Shown here: positions 11,296-25,089 of the stretch, piece after piece
Layout: each line of letters starts with the position of its first letter
How positions within the stretch are numbered: position 1 is the stretch's first letter
Program-made: the position numbers and the translations under genes
Origin: Amanita rubescens
Lineage: Eukaryota > Basidiomycota > Agaricomycetes > Agaricales > Amanitaceae
DNA length: 64,000 nucleotides
Direction of reading: 5' to 3'
Assembly (NCBI GenBank): GCA_015039365.1
Contig: WION01000002.1
Span: 1,550,001-1,614,000 of the forward strand
The notes under the pieces: generated by a model
What the model saw: the letters and a program-made list of their open reading frames with translations, nothing else
Database searches by the model: none
What the model was told of the DNA's origin: nothing

Positions 11296-12907
11296 CTAGT
11301 TCAAAGGCAACAGAACTCCGTCTTCAACGGGTTCATCTTTCCGCCTGCCCGTTATTTTGACAAAGTCTTGCATGCCATAGTCGGCCCCTGTTATCTACGC
11401 GCCGTCAGTCCGGGTTTGAGCCGATAACTCTAAATGCTTACACTCTGTGCAAGGTCTCTAACAAAACTCGGGAGATGTCGCAAATATGGAGCCGCGTTGG
11501 CCCAGAAGGGTGTCATTATAATCTGCGATTGGCTTTCATCAAGCGCAGTGATTATCTCCTTCACGACCGTCACAGGTTGTAGCGACGGCAACAGGAACTT
11601 GAGACTAGGATAAGGAGGAAAAGTTATCGAGGAGAACATTGGCGTCATAGTATGGCCAGGACAGACAAGTGTGGTACGAATTTGAGGACATTTGTACCTG
11701 CATCCAAGATGAGTTAAATATTCCTAGAGTTCTATGGTACACCTCACCGCTTGTCCAACTCGTACCGCAGGGATTCGTGCAATGATACAATTGCTGCTTT
11801 TGACGAATTGTAGTCAGCTAATCAGGCAGGTCAATCGCGTAAGCATGCTAGTTAATCTTAAGACTTGCTCATTTGTGCAGCACCGACATATCCCATAACG
11901 GACGCCATAGAGACCTAACAATAGCTCCTTGTTAAGACCCGGATCACAACGAATGGATTCAAACATACAATGTGTCCTGCTTTCCTTCTCAGCATGCCGG
12001 GAAGAAACGCTTTCAATATCCAAAAATGAGCCAATGTATTGACGCCAAAAGTCCTAGTCCAAATAAGAAATGCAAAAATGCAAGCGGAGCCACTGTTCCA
12101 ACTGACTGGTTTATGTCGTTTGGTGACAAATCGAGGAGCAATTTTCCCTGAACAACGCCCGCATTGTTGATTATGATTGTGGGCTCGCCGACCTACGCCA
12201 TCATCTAATTGGCTGTCACGTTTATGAAAATCTAGCTCACCTCTTCAATTACCTTGCGTGAGACGTCTTCGACCTCATTCCAATCGGATACGTTGCATTT
12301 ATAAAACGTTATATTATCTATAACGGCTCGACTGTTATGTTGGTGCAGTGTTAGAAAAGACTTATGACTTACGGTTCTCAGTGACTAGAGGTTCTACATC
12401 CAATACAACAACAGCAACATTCCGCACAGCGAGCGTATTTGCAAGTAGGTGTCCGATACCCGAAGATCCTATGATAATATATAGCAGTGGTCATTTCCAA
12501 TCCAGCTGGTACTCACCACCAGTAATCAGTATTATTTGCTCTCCCCAGTCCAAAGGTTTCGGTGAGGAGAAGATACTACCCTGGTTTCTATAGAGTTTCG
12601 ACAACCACTTCAAAGTCCCTGTGTTTGGTGTCCAGCACGGTGAACAACAGAGTGTTGGGCAAACTTACAGAAAGCCGAGATAGCAATGAGGTATAAAGTA
12701 GGATAAACCACGGCCGGTTCGGTTAATTTGGCTCCTTGAAAGAAATAGAAGACTGGCATGAGCGAGACGAAGAAGGGACCTGCCATTTGTTAGATAGACC
12801 AACACGACGAAAATGGAGAAGACATTACTAAATAGAGTATGGTTCAATACTTTGATGACGAGGTCTATGTCGAGATTATCAAATACTAGCATCGGCTCTT
12901 GATCCAT
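11296..12907 (-). CDS. Short-chain dehydrogenase/reductase (SDR16C/RDH10-like)
   Basis: Eleven exons (12907-12829, 12779-12669, 12618-12517, 12468-12373, 12326-12241, 12192-12107, 12053-11969, 11914-11869, 11817-11748, 11697-11444, 11387-11296) join to 368 aa. Visible motifs are the Rossmann TGGSSGIG at ~95, NNAG, the catalytic Tyr/Lys pair as DYNSSK, and CPG. A hydrophobic N-terminal region (FFVSLMPVFYFF and a second stretch) predicts membrane anchoring, as in retinol/steroid dehydrogenases of this group. It should oxidise or reduce a hydrophobic alcohol or carbonyl with NAD(P)(H). The intron at 11868 needs a GC-AG donor. The last splice is less sure: a GTAAGC donor two bases further on would end the protein early. 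Confidence 0.88.
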
Positions 12908-15132
12908 GGTCACAGTCCTGCTGCTGGATCGACTTGATTATGATGAGTGTGATTTAGTAGTCAAGGTTTCCAGATCATGTACATAGTGGCAAACAACACT
13001 CCCCATTATCGTCGTCAACAGCAACAGTCACTATCACTAGTCACAGTGTATGATTCTCAGGTCGTTCTTGTCGGTGCTAAATAGGTCATCAACGGTCAAA
13101 GCTACCAGTGAACCTTGAAAGCGATTTCTGCGCCGATTTTGTTTTAATCACGTACTTTCCAAGTCTCATGCCACCTCGGGACACAACGCTGTTACTGCCG
13201 AATCATCATCTAAGTCTAAGAAATGGGCTTGATGTCGCGACGATGCGCGGGTCATGGGCGAGTTCACCAGTATCACTATGCTGCGTCGTTACATTACGAC
13301 TTCGAAATGGAAATCCATCTATGCCGACGTTTACTCGAGGGGCTGGCACAGATATAGACGAGACAAGCGTGGACTTTCCAATCGACGTTGGATGCCATTA
13401 GCGCAATCTTTACGCAGAACCATGGTGTTGTTGCCGTATGTTATCGCAATCAGAAGGAACTCTGAGAGCTGCTTCCCACCTGGTCCATTACCATCGCCGA
13501 TTCCGGATGCCAGACTACTACCCTGACGCCATTTCATGTTACCGTTAGTATGGCTAACTCTGACGTGGAGACCAGTGCCCATGAAGCAAACTCTAACTCT
13601 TTGAATTTTGGATTACTAGTAACGACGGAGTGGTTTTTGGCCCGAAGATCAAAACAACGGGAAAACATAATGACCCCAGGTTGTATAGCATTCAAGTGAG
13701 CAAACTACTTATGGGCCATGAATCTCATATACGAATACCATCGCGTCACTGGGACCCCATGCGAAGACAGTCTGTTTGTATCTCAACGATTGCAAGAGAG
13801 TCACTTCTAGTGAAGACAAGCAAACCTATAGCCAGAACTTCTCCAGCTACCTTTTTTTCTGCCTGCTGGGAAGCGATGTACCGGGATTCACCCCCTGGCC
13901 AGGGCCCAGGACTAGGTTTCATCGAACGTCTGATGCATTCATTGGCCTGGACGGCAGATTCCGGTCAAACACTTATCGGGAGTGGGAGTCACTCAAGACG
14001 CCGCCCGCTGGTGATATACCCCTGGCCAAATCCTCGAAAGCAACAATTTTGTCCTCGATTATTTAGGGCTGATCGTGCCTGATACATATATCAATACCTT
14101 ACATCGAGCAGCTTGTTCGAGGAGAGCTCTCTTTACCAAGTACACTTCCAGGGAATACCACAGACTTGTTTTCAGTGCGTTTGTTAAGTTAACGATGTTG
14201 CTTGAACAGTTCAAAATGACGCACGACAAACGGACTTGCCGCTTTTCCTTCGAGTCGGATTGTACACCCGTCTCCTCCTTTCTATCTTGACCTCCGCCCC
14301 AGTCCAGGTCCCATATAATATTCATGGCGCAGGGCAGTGTTGAGTCCTGAGTTTGACTACTGCTATTGTTGGTGACACTTACTGACCTCAGTGAAGATTT
14401 CGATAACCTGCGCGATGTCGATGACCACTCGATCAATGGTTACAGGACTGGCATCCTCTGACAAGCCTCACTCCGTTAACCTGGGAGCGATGTCGAAAAG
14501 GTTAACATCGGGATGAGAAGAGCAAATCCCTCACGCATGCATCAGTTACGGTTAATATCAAGGCCAGTAATATGTACTTTAACCAGTTAGGATCGATTAG
14601 ATGGGGAGTTCTCGTATGTACGATTCTTTCTGCTGAAAATAATTGGAATACTCGAATTGCCATGCGCGCTAGGGTGTTCAGTCATTGGGAAAAGATCACC
14701 ATGTGTGCAGCAGACAGATACTATTCAATATTTGGCGGCGGCGAACGTCTCTCGGGCGATTCATTCACTTCAGAGCTGCCTGGACAAATCGAGGGTTCAA
14801 GATTAAAGCAAAGCATCGTAACGTTTCGAGCAAAGGAGCGAAGGGATTCAGGCGCTTGCCCAAATATTACAGGCATGGGGGAGGTCAAGGAAGAAAGAAG
14901 GTTGTACAAACGGGAAGTACCGTGCACCATATGAAACAAGTCGTTAGACTCGTTACTATACTCCATTTTCTCCCTAGGCAAATTTAATATTAGTTCAATG
15001 TTCTTAAAACGACCTTGAGGCCAAGAAGCATGCTGTTGTCATGCTTAATGGGACTACAGGACCCTCATGATCAGTGCGGGTGCCTGAGTGGCGTGCATGA
15101 TGCATTTGATGACGCGTTTTCTAGATCAACAA
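12908..15132. other. Region without a supported gene
   Basis: About 2.2 kb. Several open frames (13108-13401, 13630-14082, 14059-14436, 14572-14934) exist, but none shows a family motif and I could not chain them through clean splice sites. It may hold a fast-evolving or decayed gene around 13.1-14.4 kb; I make no call. Confidence 0.4.
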
Positions 15133-15678
15133 CTACGCAGTCCCGGCAGGACGTATGTTATACTCCTCTTTGAACGATTCAAAATCCTTTTCTCTTGATT
15201 TGTATTGTTCTGCTAGGTTGGCGATCACTTTGCGTATCTTGAGATCCAACTATTAGAGATGTTATGATCAGAATTGAGATCAAAACGTACGCCATCTCGA
15301 TTTGTTTGAAGTGCAGGTACAACATCTTTTACGGTCCTCTCAACCAGTATGCCACCGACAAGTCTAAAGCACTTTCGGTTAGGGTCCTCCGCGAGAGCTT
15401 CGTTCAACGTGGAGAGTACAAGTCTTTAAGTATATATGGATAAATATAATTTGACGAGCTGATCGGCCAGCGCTCACCCGTGCTCATCTGCTTCCTGTTC
15501 CAATTCACCAATTTTTCCTGCTAGCGTCTGTAGCTCGTTTTGTATACGGACAAAATTCTGTTCAATGTCTGTAAGGTAGAGTCAACGAGAGACAGTATAT
15601 CGTGCATTATGCATCGTATGCACCCTGATCCGTGAGAGTAGGCTCCTTAGATTTCGATTTGGATGTGTTAGATGGCAT
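15133..15678 (-). CDS. pfd2: Prefoldin subunit 2 (beta-type)
   Basis: Exons 15678-15624, 15568-15478, 15423-15291 and 15249-15133 give 131 aa, the normal length. The core reads FRLVGGILVERTVKDVVPAL, the hallmark of beta-class prefoldin, flanked by two helices with coiled-coil heptads. It is a subunit of the hexameric prefoldin chaperone that hands nascent actin and tubulin to the CCT chaperonin. The start codon is 128 bp from the divergent NDUFS8 start. No frame problems. Confidence 0.95.
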
Positions 15679-15806
15679 AGAGAACGATAACGGTAAGTAA
15701 TTTTGTTCTTGTGATTGGTTGTAATGGTGTCACGCTGTGACTACTGTTCCGCATCACACAAAGCCTCATTCCGACTCGACGTAGCGGGCGACGCCGATTT
15801 CGTGCC

Positions 15807-16801
<995 letters not shown>

Positions 16802-18768
16802 AGACTATGTCATAATGGGACGGTTGGATACACACGCTCCCAGCAAAACTTGTCGTAGAATTGAAGCTGAAGATGCATTATACTTGGAATAACAAGCCCG
16901 CCGTTGGGAACGTGAGAAATGTCAAATTAGACAGCTATCAATTATTGCGACAATAGAGCCGTTTCTGAATCCACTTCGGATGCACAGTCTGCGCCAACTT
17001 TCCTATTAGTTATCGTTCCCGAGTCATGAAATGCAACTCGTGTATACTGACTGTTACCACAACAGGTTGCACTTCACAACGGTTATTGGGGACACAGCTG
17101 TGACTTGCAATCTTCTGTGCGACATGTGTGGCAATTCTTCCCCGTCATCTGTCTCCAATTGACTCGTCTTCTTGGGTCCCCGTAATTCTATAGAATTCTA
17201 TAGAATTGCGTGAGCTATTCGGCTCGATTACGTCTTCTTCGGGTCCACCATTTCTAAGGTTTCGCCGCCGGAGAACGTGGACAGCTCGCAGCTTGACCAT
17301 GGGGCTACCGTGATTAGGCCCATACTTTTGTCAGGTGGAACCTTGTTCGTATGTCGATTGCTAGCGGCATCGGATGTCAGCCATATCTTCGTCTTTTCCA
17401 TTCTACTACGGGTTAGCTGGTTGATTGTGCCATGGACGATCACACATCACACGCCAAACTCTAGGCTTGCCGAAGCTGTCTTGATCATCATACCAGGGAT
17501 TCAATTGCTTCGTACCCTACTACCCACGTCTGTGAGACCATTCCTTCATTCTAGCCTTCACCAGGTCACCGGTCAACCTTACTTGTCACTCATCATCAAG
17601 AGATAGTGAAAACTTACATGGACCCTGGAGAAGCACTCACGAAGGTCTGCTGACCTGTTTCATTAGTTTGTTCCATTCTTAAAATACAATATTTGCCAGA
17701 CAGTTTCAAGTGTCGTGCCGGGTCTTCAGATATTCGCGGGACGACGCCCCGACTACTGCCATTCTTTGGTCGCGTGCGAGACGAGCCAAACCGCTCCAGC
17801 CTTCCGAGCCAGCCGCTGTATTTTCTCCAAACTGGGTAGGTCTGGTGCGCAGTTCTTCGGGGACAGATGGAGCTAACATAGCCGCCAAGTCGACCCTTGG
17901 CAGCCGCCACAAAAAATGTTTAGAGCGGCGTCCTTTGCCAGCGCCGAGCTGGCCGAGACGGATGGCGCGCGCATTTCTGGCCCTGCCCCGACAATATGTT
18001 GATGACATACCGCGATGTACTAGCCGTTAGGGCCTTACATCATGGACATTATTTTCGATTTGAAAGCCGTAGCCGACTCGGGAACGTAACAGCCCTTGGC
18101 GCTGCTGGCTGCAGCAACGACGACACGTATGACCACCGCCACGAATACATTATCTCCAGATAAACATGGTTAAGCTGAGGACCAGGAACCCATCTGGTAT
18201 GGTGCTTACGCTCGCCGTATGTGCGCCGTTAAGCAAGCTGTCACGCGGTGTCCGTACCCCGAATCTAACGTTGGACTGCTTCTTGGTCTTCTAGATTGTA
18301 TGTTAATGGAGACAGAAGTGCCAGCAGCGAACCTTGTTCTTTGCCAGACGATCATGGGCGAGTTCGGTGACACGGTGGTTATCCCGTTCCGCCAACACTT
18401 ATCATCAATATTTTTGTGCCTTGGTTAGATCCAATTGGCTGCTTTGGATTCAAAAAGAGTAACATCGAGAACAGCGATGCAGTTTGTTGTGAGGCAGAGG
18501 TTCCGTTTTCGATCTCAGGGGAAGGGGAAGGGCGCCTCTGAAAGGTAACCGGCGAACCGGTGACTAGTCAGCAGACGCGGATTGCCCATAAAGTGACATC
18601 CTCAAATGGATGATACCCAAGAAGATTCAGATGTATTGATCAATCAACACTATTTTACCAATAGATAGCACCTTTTTAAGGAAACAGCACATATACACAC
18701 AAAACGTATTTTTAGAGCACCCGAGACCGCTTGGCGGGAAAAACAGGAAGAGCCTGCTCTATTAGAAT
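16802..18768. other. Region without a supported gene
   Basis: About 2 kb between NDUFS8 and the INO80F-type gene. Frames such as 17228-17443 (minus) and 17706-18008 (minus) are open but carry no motif I know. A short direct repeat of a 10-bp AATTCTATAG unit is at about 17185-17207. I cannot tell whether a diverged gene is present. Confidence 0.4.
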
Positions 18769-20501
18769 TCATGGTGGCCCCATTCGGCTATCTTCGTGAT
18801 TATCAACGCTCCGAGGCAAATGATAACGCTTTGTACTCCTATCATCAGAAAGCCTTCCACCAATGTATCCTGGATTTGCTGCACCAGACGCTATCTCGGG
18901 CTCCGGATCGCTGTCGACCTCCATTTCGTTACGGCTCCGCTTTCTAGATAGTTCAGCGGGCGCACGGGATGGTTCCTGTGGGGGTGGAGGGATGCTCGCG
19001 CCACCACCACCACCACCTGCTACTTGCGAACGTCCTTCTTCAGGGTGCATGTATTCGTCATCATCATGTGGCTTAACTGGACGAAGACGATATGATCGAG
19101 AACGCTCGGTATCATAACTTTGAGCGAGCGTATCAGGTCTCTGCCCCAGACCGGATCCCGGTCCTGGAGAGTCCGGGCGGTGATGTATGGGGTAATTGCT
19201 GGTAGGACCCTCGTGGTAATACTCAGATTCTTCTCGGGTCCGAGGAATATGGTGTTCTGAATGTTCTCCACGTTCCGAACGCGACCGATGCAACAAAGGA
19301 GATGGCATATGCGACGAGGGATATTCACGCCCGCGGTTCAATTCTCGACTCCGCTCCCACTCGCGCTCCCGGTCTATGTCTTGCAAGTCATGATGTTCGT
19401 CTCGGTTGATATATGTTCCGGGACCCATGGGCTGATGACCATGTACCCGGCTCGATGACCGAATATCACTGTGGTGAAGAGACGGGGAGTGTTGTGCAAC
19501 AGGCGTCTGATGACGCGCAAGGTTATGTGGTTCATTCGCCTCATGCATGTCGTGGCGTCTTGGCCTTTCCCTCTCGGAGAGGGCCGGGCTTTGTCCATGC
19601 TGAGAGGGTGTCCGATTATCTGGATAAGGTGGCTGATTCGGACTGGGTACGTAAGGTTGCGAGGACGGATGTCCACGAGAATGGGAGGTATGATGCGACC
19701 TGCTCCGTTCATTAGAAGGTGGCGCATGTGAATGGTGGAGAGATGGGCTCGTGTGCGATGGAGGAAGACTATGGGTACGAGGAATTTCGATTGGCATTGA
19801 TTGCAGTTGCTGCATATGTGGGAGCTGACGTCCAGAATCATGACCACTTGAACTGCGTCTTGGACTGTGCACGCCAGGTCCCATTGGGTAATCCATCGCT
19901 GGGAGGTGACGAGCATCAGAAGTTGGGGCTCTCGAATTTCCCTGGCTGCGCAGGTATTCCGCATGGGCATGATCGTCTCCTGGAGGAGCATGATCGCGTA
20001 TCTCGCGGTGCTGTACATTTCCCTGATGTCCGCGTAATGATTGTTGGTACGGAGGATGGGCGGGAGCGGGATGATGGACTTGTTGGATTGGAAGTCGATC
20101 ATGAACATCAGGAGGAGGCGTAGCAGAAGAAAGACGCTCATAGAGGATGCTATAACAAAAAAACTTGAACGCCCGGACGGAAAACGGAGAAACGAAGGAC
20201 GCACGCTCGTTCCACTTTCATGCGTTGTATACTACGCTTAGCTTGAAGAACTTTGAAATGAAGTTTATCATTGTGCTAAGAATGTTGAGTACGCGAGTTA
20301 CAGAGCGGTAACGTGGAGACGGACAGATTCAATGTCTTTGACTTTTCGCTTGAGTTCTTTGTATTTCGTTTGATATTTGACATCTTCCGCGCCGGCAGCT
20401 ATGCCGATGGGGTAAGGTTTTGGAGGCTTCAGTCTTGCAGAAATAGAGGGTGGTTGGTGAGAAGGTTGAGAGGATGGGCCAGGGGACGGGTGTCTGGACA
20501 T
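18769..20501 (-). CDS. INO80 complex subunit F-type coiled-coil protein
   Basis: Exons 20501-20325, 20275-20205 and 20149-18769 give 542 aa. A single conserved segment at residues ~40-90 reads KYQTKYKELKRKVKDIE, then NDKLHFKVLQAKRSIQRMK and ERAILYERL. That is the coiled coil of the INO80F (TFPT-like) family. In metazoans this subunit belongs to the INO80 chromatin remodeller; the fungal role is inferred. The remaining ~430 residues are His-, Ser-, Pro- and Arg-rich and look disordered. The first intron uses an unusual GTCCGT donor, chosen because it joins the coiled coil in frame. The promoter region of ~375 bp is shared with the divergent NDUFA13. Confidence 0.68.
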
Positions 20502-20875
20502 GATGGCTGGTGTGAAAGGAGACGCGAGACCCCGACAGCTGGCAGTGTTGAAGTAAACTTATTGGCGCTATTATTCTGACTGCCGTTCCGTTTCTCCCCT
20601 TGACATATCGTTGGATTCAAGTGATTCGTACACCTTGTAACAACAAAGACCTAGTTCCACACCAAACTCAAATCTATTGCTTGCTATACTCCTGACTCAA
20701 GGCGTGTCGCGGCGCCTGTGCAAGACTTCCAACATTCGCTGTGCTTCCCACGGCGCAAACTAACATCACGTGGGAATCCGACGCGAACCGTGGTCTCTGA
20801 GCGCTGTCCCGACTCATTCTCTCAACAAGTTGAGTACTCTACCTGCGCAGCTTTTTCTTGTCCTCACCCTGCGCA

Positions 20876-21556
20876 ATGCAGTGTCAATTCCTTTTAGACA
20901 GTATGTTCATGTTGTATAGGCTCAGATGAACATCCTTCAACCACATTTATTTCACAGAGATATGCCCCCGCCAGGGGGCTTTGAAGCTGTCAAGTACAAG
21001 CGCAACCTTCCACTAAAGGGCCCAGGGGCCTATGCCATACTCGGGGGTGTTACAGCAATATGTGCATATGGATTTTATCGAGTAGGAAAAGGCAATCTGG
21101 AAAGAAGGTGTGTCTTTACGCTTATTGTGCACCGCAGTGCACAAACAATCAAGTGAACCGTGAAACGTGTCACGACATAGCCCGCTCAACGCTAAACGTG
21201 GCACTGATAGGATCCGGCCGCAGCAGTCCGCATCCTTATCTGTTCTGACTTGGCTTCGGGCCGGAATATAAACTAATATGGTATGGGCTTCTTTAGGGAA
21301 TTAGAACGAGAAAAAGTCTGGTCACGTATACATTTGGTGCCCTTACTAATGGCGGAAGGAGACCGCGATGGTTATCGGCGGCGGCAAGCTGCCCTGGCGC
21401 GGGAGCGGGAGATCATGAAGGATGTTCCTGGCTGGGAGGTACGCTATAGGATTTAATATACGGGTGACAGTTGCTGATGTAGCGGCGATCGAGTAGGTAG
21501 GCAAGAGCCCATACAACAGCAAGAAATATCGTATGCCGGAGATAGTGATTTTGTAG
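20876..21556 (+). CDS. NDUFA13: Complex I subunit NDUFA13 (GRIM-19)
   Basis: Exons 20876-20880, 20958-21107, 21297-21438 and 21497-21556 give 118 aa. The sequence begins MQDMPPPGGFEAVKYKRNLP, followed by one transmembrane helix (AYAILGGVTAICAYGFY) and a charged helix (LEREKVWSRIHLVPLLMAE), the standard GRIM-19 layout. It is an accessory subunit of mitochondrial complex I. The first coding exon would be only 5 nt (ATGCA); the alternative start at 20962 would drop two residues only. The gene is divergent from the INO80F-type gene. Confidence 0.92.
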
Positions 21557-22107
21557 ATCTGGATCTTAGAAATGACATTTATCTGTTCATGTGTTTGTGC
21601 GACTCGCACTAATCTTATGTCATTCACGGACATCGGACTTTGGACAATGTATGCCGAACTTTCGGGTCATACCTTCCCTGTTTGGCCGTACGTTACCGCA
21701 TTTGTGTCCGCGCAATTTGCAGTCATCCATTCTTGCCCGCTCCCGACTAGGATTCTAGCGCAACACAGCCTTGGCGGCCGGGACCAGGGCATTGTTTGTC
21801 ATTTGTTGTAGTGAATGGTCGCATCGCGGTATATTCTTGTCCACAGCGCAGGCGCAGACTGGTTCGCCATCCTGATATAGAAGCTGCCAAAGCAAACCCC
21901 TTTCTGTAGGTCAAGAGCGTCAGAGTCCCGCTGATTCAAGTCATTCACTTGTATGGTAATCGCTTCCGATCTCCGACACCAATGCCGTTTCCTCTTATAG
22001 CCGCCCCCCGGCGCTTCGTAAAACTACTTTCAAGCTTTACTCTCCTCCATTCCAAGTCTGTGGGCCACACGCTTTTATTCTCGCGTTCCCCATATTATAG
22101 GCCATCC
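21557..22107. other. Intergenic, upstream of the HMG gene
   Basis: About 550 bp with no recognisable coding sequence. An in-frame ATG at 21982 could extend the HMG protein, but a possible splice acceptor just before 22101 suggests a 5' UTR intron instead. Confidence 0.45.
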
Positions 22108-23921
22108 ATGCCTACTGCTACCCGCCCTCCCTTCAACTCTTCTGCCATCACTTACCTTGATACGTCCCCAAAGGTACCCCATCTCGGCTTCAATGATTCC
22201 TCCCAGTTCAATCCCAACTCCGATAACGACCAAATGATGATTTTTGGTCCCCTGGACTTTGAGGACGTTCACATGGGATCTGGTCCAGGTCATTTGCCAT
22301 GGGAGCCACTGCACGACTCTGGTAGGCCCGTCTTCCTCGTCTCATCCAACTCTGCGCCGCTCGATTATGATATTCCTCCACCATCTCCCACTACCAATGT
22401 CTACGCACCCGTTCGGGATGAAATATCTCCTTCGTTCGACAGTCCTCCGTTTCTAGGCAACTGGTTAAACGACTCGGATTTCTCGCTCACAGGATCACCT
22501 GCATCACCGATACCCATCCCATCGTCTTTGGACTCATCTCAATCTAGTTCCTTTATTCCATTTAGTGAACAATCGCATTTTCCGCCCAACATGGCGCTTT
22601 CTCCGGTCACTTTCGCCGCTCTACACCCACTCCCCCGATCGTTATCGCCAACTTCTCCGATTGACGAACTTCAACACTTTCACAGACAAAGGGTCGATTC
22701 AATATCTCCCCAAGATGTGTCAGCTGCAACGCCTTCCTGGGCGACGCAATTGTGGGATGGCCCGAGTTCTTTGCGATCCCCCTCTATCGCCCGACATACG
22801 GTCCGCCATTCACCCCTTTGTGACAGCACCGTACGGCAAAGAATTCCCGGAAGACGCGGTTCCATCACTTCCAATCAGATATTCCAATCTTCGAGTGCCC
22901 CATCCGTGTCGGAGGCCCGAGCTCCAAGCATGACGCGTTCTTATAGTCGGCGAGCAGAGTCCGTCATCAGTAACGACGATCGGGACGCGACTATTCGGAA
23001 GAAGAAGCGTACTCCTCCGGCTGACGAACCTTCGCCGGAAAAGGAAAAGGGAAATGACATACGTGAGTACTTTCAATGAGATGGCCTAGAATGACGCGGG
23101 GCTAATGTTTATTGATAGCACTGAAGCCAGTATTGAAACCGCCAAAATTGGCACCGTCTGCGTGGCAACTGTATTTTACCGACTGGATCCAGAAACAGCA
23201 AGCGTCCGGTACCCGGAAATTAAACGTTGCGCAGGCAGCCAAGGAAGCGGGGCAAGAATACGCTAATCTCAGTCCAGAAGAGAAAGATGTACGTGCCGGT
23301 GCTGACGTCATTCCATCTGACATAACACTTTGTGCTATTAACAGCCCTACAAACGTCGTTCACAGGCCATGAAGGAAGCCCGAGAGCGTGAGCTCAATGC
23401 GTATATGCGTTCTCTCACGCCTGAGGACATCAAGCGCGAGAACGCTTTCCGCGCTGCCCAGCGGAAAGCCGGCAAGTCTCGCAAAGGCAATATCAAGGAC
23501 CCCAATGCCCCCAAGAAACCCCTCAGTGCATATTTCATGTTCCTTCAACGCATTCGTGCGAATCCAAGGCTTGTTCGGGATGTATTCGGCGATGAGACAG
23601 AGACAACAAAGCAAAGCGTTCTTGCCGCTGCCAAGTGGCGTTCGATGACCGATGCTGAGCGTCAGGTGAGATATTTTAGATCATGGTTATTTGCAACAAA
23701 CTGATCGGATGTAGCCGTTCCTCGCGCAAGCTGAACAAGAGAAGATGGAATATGAAGCTGCGCGCAAATTATATGAGGAAGGCACGACGGGACCAATATC
23801 CAGCATCAACTTTAGCATCCTCCCTGGTAGTCCCGCTTTCTCTACCATGAAGTTTGATTTCGAAAGTGACAGTGAGGATTTCAGTACTGATGAGGGACTG
23901 AACCGGCCGAACCGTTCCTGA
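22108..23921 (+). CDS. exp1: Exp1-like protein with two HMG boxes
   Basis: Exons 22108-23062, 23119-23288, 23345-23665 and 23715-23921 give 550 aa. Residues ~1-310 are Ser/Pro-rich and disordered. The first HMG-like box begins LAPSAWQLYFTDWIQ and the second begins DPNAPKKPLSAYFMFLQ, followed by an acidic tail. The two-box plan with a long disordered N-terminus matches Exp1 of Coprinopsis cinerea, needed for cap expansion and autolysis. The match is to architecture and box sequence as I recall them, so orthology is likely but not proven. It should bind DNA in the nucleus. Start 22108 was preferred over 21982. Confidence 0.8.
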
Positions 23922-24177
23922 ATTTTTTTCGATTAACGACTAGTTATGACCCGTTACGACCCTTTCTCTCCGTGCATATTTTGGTCTATTCTTTTGTCTA
24001 ATCATATACCTATTCGTTGGTATTTGGACCGTTGATATCTTCGTAGCGGCTATACCTGTATCTATAGTATTTTTGAACCTGCTAGTCCTATGTTGCATTT
24101 GTAAAGTAGTAGCATACGCCACTCATTGACTTATCCACATGCTTTCAGATCGATCGGTGCTAGGCCATTTAGGACAA
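23922..24177. other. Convergent spacer
   Basis: About 255 bp of 3' flanking sequence between the Exp1-like gene and the GNAT gene; no other feature seen. Confidence 0.5.
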
Positions 24178-24918
24178 TTAGGATAATGGATCGAGTGGTA
24201 ACTGGAAGACCATCTTCTGATGTGGATCGCCATCCTCATCAAATTCGTCACCCTAATAGAAGGTGATAATAGTATATGGATGTCACGCCTTATCAATTTG
24301 GCTCAAACTTACTTCTGGTCGATAGCCAAACCTGAAAAGATTGATACCATCAGTGAGGATCATGGGTAGCTCAGAGTGACATTTACTTTGCATAGAAGCC
24401 CTTGACTGGGATCTGGGAGTGAGCGACTATTTGGACGGAACCGGTCTGACCCGCCTGTATTGCGGCATTTCGGACCCAGTCGTGCATAGCCTGAACAAGC
24501 TTACGTCCGAAACTAAACTGGCGGTATTCTTTCAGGACTGCTAGACGAGTGAGCTTGTAATATTGGGTATCTGGGACTTTGAAAGTGCGGATAGTCCCAA
24601 TTGGTATGAGAGAAGGGGTTAACCTGAGCAAGAAATGTGTGGCGCTTTCATCGAACCTGGCGTGGTTGGAGAAAGGTCAGAGGAACTTCTACTAGATGAG
24701 CAACATACTTGTCTAGCTCGGTGTGGAGCGGGAATTTCTGCTCGTGGACGAAAACCGCGATACGCTGAATTAAATTGACTCAAGACATGTTCGAGGCGCA
24801 GCTAAGAATAATTCAGTACCACATCATAGCACTGTTCCCGTTCCTCCTGTGTCCGGGCAATGATAATCTCGTGCTCTGGCACCGCGGTCGCTTCCGATGG
24901 CATGGAGGCGGAGGTCAT
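24178..24918 (-). CDS. GNAT-family N-acetyltransferase
   Basis: Exons 24918-24820, 24764-24709, 24656-24387, 24331-24313 and 24252-24178 give 172 aa. The order of elements fits GNAT: a strand entering RIAVFVHEQKFP, a strand at HFLLRLTPSLIPIGTIRT, then KLTRLAVLKEYRQFSFGRKL containing the acetyl-CoA pyrophosphate loop (here Q-x-x-x-G-R/K), and GFYAKFGYRPEGDEFDEDG near the end. VFVHEQ and YRPEGDEF.E.G are typical of ElaA-like fungal acetyltransferases. Substrate unknown. Exon 4 is 19 nt. The start is 171 bp from the divergent PPR gene start. Confidence 0.88.
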
Positions 24919-25089
24919 GTGACGATCTGCAAACACGCGACAACAGGTTACAAACTTTTACTGCTCTGGTATGGACGCGTGAACTGTGCGTCTTGGCCAG
25001 GTAAGCGTCCCGTCACCCTGTGAGCGCACTTTACTGACTTATTTGGACCACGAGGCATAGATCCAATCTCGTCTTCTCCGACGAGCTCT

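Noticed and set aside
19374..20204. 276-aa frame on the minus strand
   Set aside because: It overlaps exon 3 of the INO80F-type gene in another frame; the other frame continues the coiled coil through clean splice sites.
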